Notes under the pieces: generated by a model
The model's input: the letters and a program-made list of their open reading frames with translations, nothing else
Told to the model about the DNA's origin: nothing
Database searches by the model: none
Shown: positions 11,118-22,037 of the stretch, one piece after another
Layout: every line of letters begins with the position of its first letter
Numbering within the stretch: position 1 is the first letter of the stretch
Assembly (NCBI GenBank): GCA_023101885.1
Contig: JALPQD010000232.1
Location: 2,260,618-2,324,617 of the forward strand
Source: Typhlomys cinereus
Taxonomy: Eukaryota > Chordata > Mammalia > Rodentia > Platacanthomyidae
DNA: 64,000 bases
Reading direction: 5' to 3'
Translations under genes and position numbers: made by a program

Positions 11118-11766
11118 TTATAGTCACTCTGCATGTTTCTGGCAATTTCCTGACAAAGTGGTTTAGGGGGGAACAAGGTGTTTTATTCTGACTTAAATTG
11201 TCTGGTTACAGTTCTTTTTTATTGTGCATTCACTATTTTATTAAGTCATGTAATAATATTGATATAATAAGAAAGTAGGTCAATAATGTTAGATTTCTCT
11301 TTTTTCCATTTTTTCTACTTTTACAAACATACTGAGTATTCATCCCATGTTCCCTCCCTCTCCCCTCCCTCCCATCTTCTCCCTTCCTTTGATCATTCCC
11401 TCCCACCCTTCTCCTTGTATGCTTCTATAGACCTTAGGGGTCACTCTGGCTTGTGGTTACACTTCTAAATGCAGCTTGGCAGAAAAGTCCACACCAACTT
11501 CAGGGCTCTACAGAATTGACCACACCATTTCCATAGGACTGCTAAAAGAGGGGCAACCCTCACTTGCTAGAAAGTATACAAAACTCTGAATCAACTCCTT
11601 CCATTTAATCCACCTGCCCTGGGAACATTTCCACCCACTTCGGGCTGGGCCTCCCCATCAATCACACAATCTCCTGCAGGCTTGCTCAATACTTAACTAC
11701 TAATTCTTTACAAATGTGTCCAAAGCTGGCACCTACAGTTGTCAACACCTGTCTCTAATTATCACA
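11118..11766 (-). mobile_element. MaLR-type LTR, antisense, copy B
   Basis: Same family as 5881-6299. The shared blocks are AGTCACTCTGCATG, GGGCCTCCCCATCAAT, TTCTTTACAAATGTGTCCAAAGC and a terminal TAATTATCACA. On the minus strand it reads TGTGATAATTAGAGACAGGTGTTGACAACT, then GGCCCAGCCCGAAGTGGGTGG, which is typical of rodent MaLR LTRs. It is longer than copy A because a pyrimidine-rich segment (about 11290-11465) lies inside it. Confidence 0.65.
11335..11422. repeat. Polypyrimidine tract (CCCTCC-rich)
   Basis: CCTCCCTCTCCCCTCCCTCCCATC and neighbouring C/T runs; strongly strand-asymmetric. It sits in the segment that interrupts LTR copy B. Confidence 0.8.
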
Positions 11767-11920
11767 AAGAATAACTATGAAAAGTAAATAATTTTACTTT
11801 GGGAAAATTCTGGAGATTCAAGAATATTTGATAATCTCTTATGAGGATTTCATGGTGGATGGTGTCATAATGTGAGAATACATAAACAAAATCACCTCTC
11901 AAAGAAAGAAGCCATAGAGA

Positions 11921-12304
11921 CTATGGTTCTAAGATAATTCCCAAGGGCCTGTCTTTAATTGACCTGAAGACCTTCTTTAGCGTGATGCCAGCTTTTACTA
12001 GTTTCATCACCTCTGGGAGCCAAATCTTCAGAAAATGAACCTCCGAGGAACACATGTGAATAATTTTGAAACCATAGCAGCATCTATTGGCCTCTGGGAG
12101 TGGCTTCTTCACATAGTCTGGGATATATTGAGAAGTTGCTGCTGCATCTTCCAACAGATCTGGTTCCTGAGTTTCCCAGCTGATCTGATTTTCATTTATC
12201 TCTTCCAAGGTTTAGTTTTTTGGATGAATATATAAAGTAACACTAGTAGGCTTACTTTCTGCAGGAACAATGACAACTGGAAGTCCTGAATCGACTCTCA
12301 AGTC
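11921..12304 (-). pseudogene. Possible decayed processed pseudogene, parent unknown
   Basis: One minus-strand frame runs 95 codons without a stop (12208 to 11921; it opens at TTG, not ATG). The 30 codons just upstream in the same frame (12304-12215) are also open, separated only by TAA at 12214-12212. The residues look protein-like, with acidic/Asn-rich text such as LEEINENQISWETQEPDLL and a Pro/Val-rich PVVIVPAESKPTSVTLYIHP upstream. After the stop at 11918 the frame is open again for a while. I do not recognise the protein, and I find no poly(A) tail or target-site duplication. The alternative is chance: a 95-codon open frame can arise in DNA of this composition. I would not call it a gene. 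Confidence 0.3.
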
Positions 12305-12524
12305 TTAATGCTTTTTCCTGAACCACATTATAAAAAAGTAGGACAGACTATTCATAGGATTACATAAAAACATAGACACAGAAATTTTCTCTTAGGCATA
12401 CACTGCTATTTCTGAAATGCACACAACACATGCCATTTCAGTATGGTGCTGTGTGCTTGGGTATTGAAAATGTAATTAATTTGGCACTGGAACCACTGAG
12501 TTACATGTTGAATCTTCATTGTGC

Positions 12525-12654
12525 AGTCTTAAGAGGAAATGTGTTAGAAATGAATTGTCCGTCCCACCCAAGGACTCTAGTGATAGGACCCAGCAAGCTC
12601 ATATTAACGAGGCATGGAGTGATTTTGATGTGAGCCAAATTTTGAGAACCACTG
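12525..12654 (-). mobile_element. MER5A-like hAT-Charlie DNA transposon relic
   Basis: On the minus strand it begins CAGTGGTTCTCAAAATTTGG, the terminal inverted repeat of the nonautonomous MER5A family. ATCAAAATCACTCCATG, GAGCTTGCTGGGTCC and ATTCATTTCTAACACATTTCC follow in the order of that element. The far terminal repeat is missing. It is an old eutherian insertion with no coding capacity. Confidence 0.8.
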
Positions 12655-15080
12655 AACTGTAAGAATAACCGAGGGAGTCTAAAATTTAGTTCGCTGACTA
12701 GAGTGTGATACATAATCTAGATATTAATAAATTGCGCCACACATGGGGCACTTGTCCTGAGGGCCATTCGTACACCATTTTCATCCTCTTCTTTAACTTT
12801 GTGGGTGATTAAAATGAAAGAAAGTTGTCATATTCAGTGTTGGGATTCAATGTATTATTATACCTTGTAAAGTGACCAAGCATATGGGAAACTCAAATAT
12901 ACTCATTTCCACATGAGCAACATTAGTATTGCCTGAACTTGCCTTATATGTACAGCCCAGGAGCTCCTTAAGAGAAAGAAGACTATATAGGATGTTATTG
13001 TATAAAATGAGCTCAAATTCCACTATGTAAAGTATTTGGAAGGAACCGGCATCTTCCTGGATGAAGCTATCACATAGAGCTGTCTCTTCCTTTGCAATGC
13101 AGGGGAAATAAATTGAGAATGAATAGATCTGAGCCTCTGTTTGAAGGAGATCCAAGACTTACAAAGAGGCCACACCGAGAGGGACTTATGTGGGACTGTG
13201 CCAGCATGAACTTGGCTGCCTTGCAAATTTATCGATGGCTTCCGGTAAGCAGAATCATTGTCTTGTAATGCACTGGGTGAAATGGACATATGACTGATTC
13301 TGACTGAGCTGGTCATTTCATCTTCGGTTATTAACAGCACTTACAGGGTTTAGCAGTCATCCTATGATTTTATAGGCATAGGAACATCTCCTACTCTTGT
13401 AAGGCCATTTCCTGTTACCGCAAAAATACAAACATGCACACTTTGTGCTTCTCTATAACTGAGCATAGAATTGTCTTTATTGTGACTATTGCATCTCAAG
13501 GATATAAATTTCGACTGTCTTTTGACATTGTAGTTCATCATCATCTACGGCAAAGATTCTTTAACGTTTCAAACCCCTTGTCTCTCAGGGCCAGATAGAA
13601 TCACATCTCACTTGCTCCCCTAAAAGGCACAAAATCAAATTACACCAAAGGCTCCTTGGAGTGTAGCTCTTTGCCAATTACTTGAATTATTTTCAGCCAC
13701 TTTGGCACATTTCCCCTCCAGATGAAATGCAATCTTTTAGTCTGCACCACTGAAGGATTTCATATTTCTTAGTGCTTCCACATATACAGTATAATGAGAG
13801 TAAAAGCTTCTGAGCCTCACAGATCTTTCCTAGGGTGCTGTAATGCAGAGAAAATAACATCCATTTCTGACACATGAAGCCCACATATTTCCTAAAGAAG
13901 AAGAGAAACACATTAACATTACACAAGGAAACTGTTTGCGCTCTGCTTTACATTTCCAAATTTGCACACACCAGAGATTTCATACTTCAAAACTACATAC
14001 ATCTGTGCTGAAACACAGCCGCTCCAAGGTGCTTCATTACAGACCCTGAAAGCTGGATTCAAGGAACACCTGGTCTGAGTAAGCAATGTGATCAGAGTGT
14101 CAGCAGGCAGACAGATTTTAAATGGAAGATTGTTACTTACCCAAGAGCCATTTTGCAGCTAAAACCTGCACTGTCAGCAAACCCCTAGCAGTATCTTAAA
14201 TATCTCCAAGTACATTACTAACACTTCCAGCTCTCCAAAGATCAGGTGACATCTTTTTAAAAGTTCTGCCGCCTCAAGAGAACAAATTGCTTTGCCTCAT
14301 TTATTATTTTAGGAAAATACTATTTTTCTTTGATGATCTTATGTATCCTTTGTAATTCCCAGTGGCCCCTTTGTCTTTCTTTCTGATTTGTGCTATTTCC
14401 TTCACCCAGTGCCTACAGCAGTATTCATTGAAATCACTCCCCATTGCTCAATATTCCTTTTCCCTTCTCAGTAGCACGGTCCTGAGGATTGAAGCCTTTG
14501 CCTCCAGCATGAAGAACTGAAGGGAAATCACTGCTTGTTGCTTTGCTTGCAGTTCTCATTTAGGCGCTCGCAGAAAATGAACTGATCTTTCTTCGCTGTG
14601 GCTGCATTTCTAAGGCAGTTGCCTAAACTTGTTGAGCCAATCAGAATTGTTCTTGAGTTTTGCCAAAGTGGGGAATCAGATGAAGCTATTTGTGAGCCGG
14701 ATGTGGTACATCCTCCTTTTCTCTCTGGAGTACTGTATAACACCCTTCTGGGACCTAGCACTCCGGGAGTTCTTTATCAAAATCTTCAAACTTTGGTGCT
14801 TCTAAAAGTTTTATACTAGTGATTTTTTTTTGAATATTCTTATGTTAAGAAGGCATTTGAACCTCTTCAGTAGTGATTTATTGTTTTGGATTTATTGTTT
14901 TTGGCACTCCAAGAAGTGCCATTTCACAAGAGAGCAAGCACAGACATCTATGATTTGATCGTGTAAACTGAGAAAGAACTAGTAGGGTTCATTTAGGTGG
15001 TACTTGAAATGGGGACAGATTCAGAGTTGCCTCATTGGTACTACTTCCTGAGTTGGTAAAATGTTAAGCAAAAGACACAG
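12655..15080. other. Low-repeat DNA, no gene recognised
   Basis: I see no SINE, LTR or L1 here. Open frames near 12847-13340 and 13362-13926 have no recognisable domains. The base composition is more mixed than in the flanking AT-rich areas, so parts could be conserved noncoding sequence, which I cannot test. Confidence 0.4.
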
Positions 15081-15158
15081 GAAGCGAGAGACAGAGATAG
15101 AGAGAGAAACAGAGAGAGAGAGAGAGAAAAAAGAGGAAAGAGAGAAAAAAGGAAGAGA
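15081..15158. repeat. GA-rich simple repeat
   Basis: GAGA/GAAA runs (AGAGAGAGAGAGAGAAAAAAGAGG); purine strand is plus. Confidence 0.88.
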
Positions 15159-17453
15159 TTCATACCTTTAGAAAAGCTTAGGGCTTAGCCCTATCTGTTC
15201 TGTTTCTGAAAGGTATACTAAATGAGCAGATTATATATTTATATACTGTACAGCATCCCTATCCTTGATGTAAAATTTAAAGTAGTTTTCTGCAGAAGAG
15301 AGGATACTGGTGTGACCCAGATGAATCTTCATGGAATGCTTAACTAGCTAAATTATTCCCTTCATATTTGATGTCATGTCTGTCACTGTTCCTTCAAAGA
15401 GAGAATTACTTAAAAAGAAAGTTCAATTTTTAAATTTTTATAAATAGTTTTCTCTCTTGCCAACCAGTCATTAGGAAGATTAAATAATCACTTGCAGTGA
15501 CTGTAGCTCTAGACTTTGTTACCTACATTTACCTTGCCACCTTGCTCTTGTCCTTAAAGAGCTGTATAATTCACAAATCTTGCATGTACATTCTGACTTG
15601 GTTGAGAGAGCTCTAACTTGGGACGCAGTGTGCTAAGAAATTTAAATTAGCTTAAGTCAGGAACAGCGATGACATTTGCAAAGCAGTAAAGCTTATGGTT
15701 ATGCGAAAGCTTCAGGTATCATAAACTTGAAGTTTACCAGAATCACAGAAGAAGAGCTGCAGACCTTGTGTTGTTTCAATAGTGTACAGGATGGCAGTGA
15801 CAAAGACAAGTAAATTTTATACGTGACCTGCTGTGATGATGACTACAGTAAGGCAGATATCCTTGAGTTTCCAGATGGGGCCCAGCATCTGAGATTCTGA
15901 CAGGAATTGGTAGTTACAAAGGTTGTGAGAAAATTGGAACAGGGGAAATATTTACTTTAAGTAAATATCTACAAGCCCTAATATCTACTTTGCACACATT
16001 ATTCTAGGTTCTGAGACAATTTGTACACCACCAGAATTACTTTATATGCCCTTTATTTTTCACAAAATTTCAAAACGACATGCATCCATTTAATGAAAAG
16101 ATAAAAAAGATAAATTATGACTTAATGAAAAGATAAAACCTGTGTGTAAACACATCCAGGTGCTCAATAGAGGTAAAGAAAGTGCTTGGATGAATGTATG
16201 CACATATGCTGATGAGACAGGTACCACTGGGACAAGGAACTGGCTTTTATACATCAGCAAAAGTTCCCATTAAGAGATGAAATTGTATCCAAATATGGTA
16301 GATAGCACATGAACTCCTTTGAGAATACTGAACATTTTTGAGAAAAATCTTAAATACACTCCACAGAAAAAATTGGATGGATAACTCATCAAAGAATTAA
16401 ATTATGCTAGAGAGGGCAGAAGTTAAGAGGGGATTTGAAAGTCTGACCAAAAATTCTGAGGTCAATATTCAGAAAATTGAAGGTTTTTCAGAGAATTGAG
16501 GAGAGAGAGAAGCAGGCATGCTTACACAGGACTCAGAACGTCCTGACAGGAGGCACGACACTGAAAAGTCATTAAGACTGCAAACTTCAGGATAGATTTC
16601 TCCTACAAAAATCATTTTATCTATAATTGGGTGATTCACAATCCTGGCTAACTAAGGAAACTTTAATGCTAATTAGATTGTTGCAGTGACAAGATCTTAT
16701 TTTGTCACATAAACATACTTTTTTCCTGCCATTGACACAAAAATATTTTCTTTTGCTTTATCACAGTAGCTCATTCTGATTACTCTCAGACCTCAGTGCA
16801 TCACCTACACCTACCCAGCTAATGTGAGCAATTAAAGAAAAATGATGCATGATGCATTTATAGTCAAGCGAAATGAATATAAATCTCACACAACAGCTGG
16901 ATTCCTATACTTGGCAACATGGCAGGGTTTGAGAGAGGCAATCATCTTCGTTTCCTGTTGGCAAAACACTTCACTGGTCTCTCCAATTTGAGTCCTCTAC
17001 AGGATTTAGTGGTTTCTCACTTTGTCATGCACAGAACACTCCTTCCAGATGGACAGTCTTGCCGTGTGCTATTTTTATGCTGTACTTTAGAATTTTAAAG
17101 TGGGAGCAGTTACTCACCAAACATGAAATTCATCACTTATTGTATACATTGGAGCAGCTTTTCAAATTGGCATATGCCGACAGCTGCTGCTGAGCTTAGT
17201 ACACTCAAAGGAGGGCAAGCAGGCTTAAGTCAGAGAGTCTACACACATTTAAAAGTTCCTATGTGTGAAGCAAAGGGGGATTGAGGACAACACAGAAAAG
17301 AAGGCAAGATTCCTGTCATGAAGAGAGGGTGAATCAAGAAGAAAGATTGCAGCCAAACACAGACAGACACTTAACAAGAATTCAAAGGCAAACAGCATCT
17401 TGGCAAATGTGCTGTGCATATCTAAGTGGTTAAAACTATCTCCTGCCTATTTC
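15159..17453. other. Low-repeat DNA, no gene recognised
   Basis: No interspersed repeat is identified with confidence. The part around 15965-16080 resembles a MIR only weakly. The stretch 16600-17210 looks free of repeats and is a candidate for conserved noncoding DNA. Confidence 0.4.
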
Positions 17454-17552
17454 TCCCTCCCTCCTCTCTCTCTCTCTTTTTCTCTCTCCCCCTTCCTCCC
17501 CTCTTTTCTATCTTTTCCTCTCTTTCACACAAGCAGAGAGAGAGGAGAGAGA
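17454..17552. repeat. CT-rich tract followed by GA-rich tract
   Basis: A polypyrimidine run at about 17454-17526 (CTCTCTCTCTCTTTTTCTCTCTCC) is followed after ten bases by a GA run at 17534-17552 (AGAGAGAGAGGAGAGAGA). The two are imperfectly complementary and could pair as a hairpin. Confidence 0.85.
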
Positions 17553-17890
17553 AAATCATAATCATATTGGAGAATGACTCCAGGAGCAGATAAATTTCAC
17601 TTAAGTCTTGCAAGAGACTTCTGTGGAATGCTCTTACTGACAGTGTGAAAAGAAAAGAGATAAATACACAATGACTGTTTATAGCTTGTACAGAATTATC
17701 CTGTTTGAAACAAAAAGTGGTATATGAAGAACATTTCATAACTCGATACAGTTTAGGTATTAGGATTACTGCTATGGTAGATGGCATGGGAACACCTTTA
17801 AAAGAAGAATGGTTTGAGAACTATTCACGACAGTAGGAAATAAGACATTCAGATGAATAATTTTAGCATTAAAGGGGTAAGGGGGAAAAT

Positions 17891-18091
17891 AGTGGACTTT
17901 TCAGATGACTCACCAGGTAAGAGCATTTGCTGTGAAGCTGGATGACTTGAACATAGTCCTGCAAACACACAAAGTAGATGGAGAGAACCAATACTTAGAA
18001 GTTGTCTTTGACCTCCATTTACATACCATAGCATGATGCTCATGCCCACACACAGCGCCCCTGTACTATAATAAATAAATATTTTTTTAAA
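17891..18091 (+). repeat. B2/B3-type SINE, diverged
   Basis: The head CAGATGACTCACCAGGTAAGAGC corresponds to the A box and TGACTTGAACATAGTCC to a decayed B box. A GACCTCCATTTACATACCATAGCATG middle and an AATAAATAAATATTTTTTTAAAG tail follow. Confidence 0.75.
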
Positions 18092-18593
18092 GGATAAGAA
18101 CCCATCCTGGAAAGATATCTACAAAAAGATGAGAAATGCTAGGTTTAGCACTAGATGTCATATTGACATATGCTTTAACTTTTTGGGAAAGTTTGGTATT
18201 TAAGTCATTTGTCAGTTGACTTAAGAAACTAAGCTTGACAAGAGCTGCTATTTTATCTTCAAGCTAAGTCATATGATTTTCAAATCATATAGATATCAAC
18301 AGATATTAATAGTTTGAATTGATTTTGTTTTTTAGCTAAAGATAGTGCCTCATTAATCTCTAGCAACATGGACCCTGTAGTCTTGAGGAAGACACTGTAA
18401 GGGTGAGGTTCTGAGGTTCTGTGAGTCTGGGTTGAGTAGTAAATGGGTATTATGATGTGCAACTTTTGAATACTCTATAGGACTTACTTTTGAATTGTGT
18501 TATTTACCCTAAAATGACAATCATGAAAATCATTGATTTATGAAGCTTTGGAAATGGAGATTCAGATTAAAGGATGTATATTTTTAAACTTGG

Positions 18594-18925
18594 GTATAGG
18601 CGTGAGAAGATCACTCAACCCATAAAAATGCTAGTCTTGCAAGCACATGAGTCTGCATGTGATTCCCAGCACCAATGTAAGGTATTGAGGTGTTGATATG
18701 GTGGTGCACAGTTGTAGTTCAGGTGCTGGAGTAACAATAAACAGCCAGATTCCTGGAACTCCCTGGGCATTCAGCCTAGTCTATTCAATAAGCTTTAGAA
18801 CAATGACTGATGCTGTATCAAAAAATTGTGGACGATGATGTTTCTAAAGATTGACACTTCAATTTGTACTTTGGTGTCCACCTTCACATACTAGAAACTG
18901 CATGTGTACTTGGACATGAGTGCAG
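18594..18925 (+). repeat. B3-type SINE
   Basis: The head is decayed (GAAGATCACTCAACCCATAAAAATGC), then TTGCAAGCACATGAGTCTGCATGTGATTCCCAGCACC (B box). GTGGTGCACAGTTGTAGTTCAGGTGC and GCCAGATTCCTGGAACTCCCTGGGCATTCAGCCTAGTC follow, which is the B3 signature order. It leads into the CT/CA array. Confidence 0.8.
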
Positions 18926-19030
18926 TCTCTCTCTCCCTCTCTCTCTCTCTCCTGCCTCTCTCTGTCTCTCTCTCACACACACACACACACACATATACAC
19001 ACATATGCATGTACATAAACACACACACAC
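18926..19030. repeat. (CT)n(CA)n compound microsatellite at B3 tail
   Basis: CT-rich run with CCTG interruptions, then CACACACACACACACACA with AT interruptions. Its place at the SINE 3' end suggests it grew from the SINE tail. Confidence 0.92.
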
Positions 19031-19689
19031 CCTAATACTTTGCTGTTACTAACATTTTTCACTTACAGATCTTTCCTGTAACTTCATATTGCTTCATATA
19101 TATGTGAGTGGTAATATGTGTACAGATAGCTAAAGTTGCCTTCTCTTGACATTTATTTTTAAAGTTTATATTGTTTCATGAAAGTTCCTATTTTCCAAAT
19201 GTTAAATTAAAGCAATTTGACCTTTTATAAATATTGGCTTGCAATCAATTAGACAACTTAGTATTGGTAACAAATTTACAGTTGTTTTCTCATAAGCTAG
19301 TATTCTGGTTCATCACAACTCATAATTGAAGCTGAGCAACTGCCTCACTCTCTGAGTCATGTATACTACAGTGCCTTCAGAGTCTAATGCTTCTTAATTT
19401 CCACCTGTATTCAAGTACCAGTATTGGTATAGTTACCTTCATTTTTAAATAAAAGAAATACGCTCATGTGGACAATGATATAAAATATTTGAAATCAAAG
19501 TTGTTTTGGGAAATGGAGCCTCTGTTAGACATTATTTATGACACTTCTGGTAACAATTAACCAGTCAATGAACAAGGGTACAGTCCATGGTTTGTTCTGT
19601 TTCCCCATCTGTGATCTGTTGTCTTACAGCCCTTATGAATAGAGATTTGCTGCATCAAACTGCCTTTCTTTTCTTAGATATATTAATAA
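19031..19689. other. Unannotated AT-rich DNA
   Basis: No element or gene recognised. Confidence 0.4.
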
Positions 19690-19990
19690 TAAAGTGCAAC
19701 AAATGGGTTGATTCACCAGTAAAAGTTCATTATCTCACAATTCTGAAGGGCAAAAACATGAAGTCAAGCTGTAGACTTGGTTGGTTCCTTTTGAAGAATT
19801 TGTGGGACAACCTATGTCATGCCTCTGTCCTTGTTTAGGTAGCAAGTTGGGCATCATATTGATGAATCAGCTCAACTTCCATCTTTATCTTCATATTATG
19901 TTCTTTCTTGTTCTCCATCTGTATACAATCATTTTCTTGAAATGAGAAATGGAATAGGGGACATTCATTAAGATCACTTCATAAATTGTA
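19690..19990 (-). repeat. Possible ancient eutherian LTR or DNA-transposon relic
   Basis: AAGTTCATTATCTCACAATTCTGAAGGGCAAAAACATGAAGTC and, further on, GGGACATTCATTAAGATCACTTCATAAATTGTATCTGCCATTA resemble a common old eutherian repeat type whose antisense reads TTTATTNTCTCACAGTTCTGGAGG ... TGTCTGCCATTA. The family assignment is uncertain. Confidence 0.35.
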
Positions 19991-20635
19991 TCTGCCATTA
20001 TACTATTTCTAAATTAGGTTATATTCTGAATATGGGATATAAGACAGCTATGAATCTTTCTTTGCGAAGTGGTGTAAGCATAGAATTGAATGAATAAAAA
20101 AAGCCTGCATATTCCAACTTCATTTGGTAACATTAAAGGATTAAAGAAACAAAGCATCCTATGTCTTTCAAAAGCAAATGTCCCCATGTGTTTCCATAGA
20201 TTACAAACTTCTTCACTCATCTCAATGGCAAGACATGAATCACCTCACTTATGTAAACCAGTTAAAAATATGGGACACAGAAATGTGGGAGACTGACTGG
20301 ACTACAAGCTGGAAAAGGTTTGCTGTAATGATCAGGCAAGAAAGCATTTCAATATGTATAAGTATAACACATCTCAGATAGTAATGAATGAATGTGATTA
20401 TTTTTTTCTATAAGTAGTGGCTAATCATTCTTCAGTGGGTAAATCATTGACTAAAGAAACTCTGCTTTTTCTCTTTGGCATTAAACTTTATTAGTCTTTC
20501 AAGGTATACTTCTTGAGATCTTCCCTTATCCATGATGAAGTGTTGATAGGCCAACTGTTGTGCAGTTCCTATAGTAGCGGACATTGCTGCCATGAATTTT
20601 TGTGTGCAGCAACCCTGTCATGACCCACTTTAATT
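19991..20635. other. Unannotated AT-rich DNA
   Basis: No element recognised; overlapping short open frames on both strands at 20014-20381 have no domain content. Confidence 0.4.
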
Positions 20636-20840
20636 ATTCAGACAGGGTCTTGCTCTGAATCTTTGGCTCAATAATTTGTCTAGGCTGGCTTGCCAACGAG
20701 TTCCAGAGATCTCCTTCTTTACCGCCTTCCTTTCCAGCTCTAGGGTAACAGAAGTATACTACTAGAGTGTCTTTTACAGGGATGCTAGGGATCTGAGTTT
20801 AGGTCCTCATGCTTATCTGGCTGAACCAACTCCTATTTCC
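20636..20840 (-). repeat. B3-type SINE
   Basis: The antisense B3 order is clear: GACAGGGTCTTGCTCTGAATC, GTCTAGGCTGGCTTGCCAACGAGTTCCAGAGATCTCC, GGGATGCTAGGGATCTGAGTTTAGGTCCTCATGC (B box) and CTGGCTGAACCAACTCC (head). Confidence 0.82.
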
Positions 20841-20969
20841 CTTTATCAATGTTTACTTTGCCATAAATCCATTCTCCAAAATTTATATACAGGCAGTTGA
20901 ATATTTGAAAGTACAAAACACTAACTCTATGCTATAAAATTTTCTCTTTCTCTATCTCTACTATCTACA

Positions 20970-21175
20970 TTTATTTATTTTAAACACCTATTTATTTATT
21001 ATTTGTATCTGGGTGTGTAGAGGCATGCACGCTATAGCATTTGTGTGGGGGTCAGAGACAAATTACAGTTGTCTGTCAGTTCTCTCTTTTCATCACGGTT
21101 CTCCTGAGGATTGAACTCAGTTCCTCAGGCTTGGTGGCAAGTGCTAACATCCACTGATCGTCCTCACTGCTCTCC
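20970..21175 (-). repeat. B2/B3-type SINE
   Basis: An A/T tail (TTTATTTATTTTAAACACC) is followed by GGTGTGTAGAGGCATGCAC, GAGGATTGAACTCAGTTCCTCAGGCTTGGTGGCAAGTGC (reverse complement of the B-box region) and a decayed head ending at CTGATCGTCCTCACTGCTC. Confidence 0.8.
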
Positions 21176-21730
21176 ACTGTTTTGAGTTATATTTTTATTT
21201 TTCAAATGGACTCTTTCTGTTAAATAGTTAAATTAGCACCAACTTGTGTGTCTCATTGTGTCATGTATGGACTGCTTATTTAACAGTTTGATTAAATCCC
21301 GTGGTAGATTTAATCTTCACAGATTCATCTTTAGTTGATGTTTGGGCTTAAATATAACACGAATAATATGTTCTTTACAGATAAATATGCAATGTGTGAG
21401 ACATTGCTTCAGGCTAATATAAAGCAATATTCTTTCTGTATGACTTACTAACTATAGAATTAAGCAAATAGTAAAATTTACCCTTCAGTTCTTCATGCAC
21501 TTCAGAAAGTTCTAGAAATTGTCTTTTTTTCTTATTTATCAAAATATAGTTGTTAAATAGCATATGGACATGAAGAATAATTTAGACATGAGAAATTTAT
21601 ATCAACTAATTTAGGTTTCCATGTTATGTTTTTTTTTTTATAGTGAGGGGGTATTGTTTATAGATACATATTGTTTATACATAGTATAGTATTTTCTGTA
21701 CAATGTAAAATGACAACTGTTTCCTTTTTA

Positions 21731-21780
21731 AACATGTTTATTTTATTTTATTTATTCAATTGTGAGTGTGTGTGCATATT

Positions 21781-21820
<40 letters not shown>

Positions 21821-22017
21821 ACCATGGACGAATTCGGGACCTCCTCCACCTTTCCTTGTTTACTCTGCCCCGGGATTCACAGGCTCCGCCCTACCAGGAC
21901 CAGAAAGGCAGGCCGCCCCTGATTCCGCCTAGCGTCTATAAGTGGAGTCTAGGATCTGAACTCAGGACATTCGGCCTGCAAGGCAGAGGCTTAACCCCTG
22001 AGCCACCTCTCCAGCCC
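21731..22017 (-). mobile_element. Young B2-derived SINE, copy 3
   Basis: A full copy in antisense. It has a TATTTATTCAATTG tail, a pure GT run at about 21785-21816, the middle ACCAGGACCAGAAAGGCAGGCCGCC, and an end at GGCTTAACCCCTGAGCCACCTCTCCAGCCC. The target-site duplication is exact over 20 bp: TGACAACTGTTTCCTTTTTA at 21711-21730 and 22018-22037. This is one of the longest and cleanest TSDs in the window. Confidence 0.97.
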
Positions 22018-22037
22018 TGACAACTGTTTCCTTTTTA

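Noticed and set aside
15965..16080. Possible MIR element (GCACACATTATTCTAGGTTCTGAGAC)
   Set aside because: Similarity covers only a short stretch and lacks the MIR core; too weak to annotate.
17422..17787. 121-codon antisense frame with a Glu/Arg-rich C-terminus
   Set aside because: The charged end is the CT-rich simple repeat read in antisense; the rest lacks any motif.
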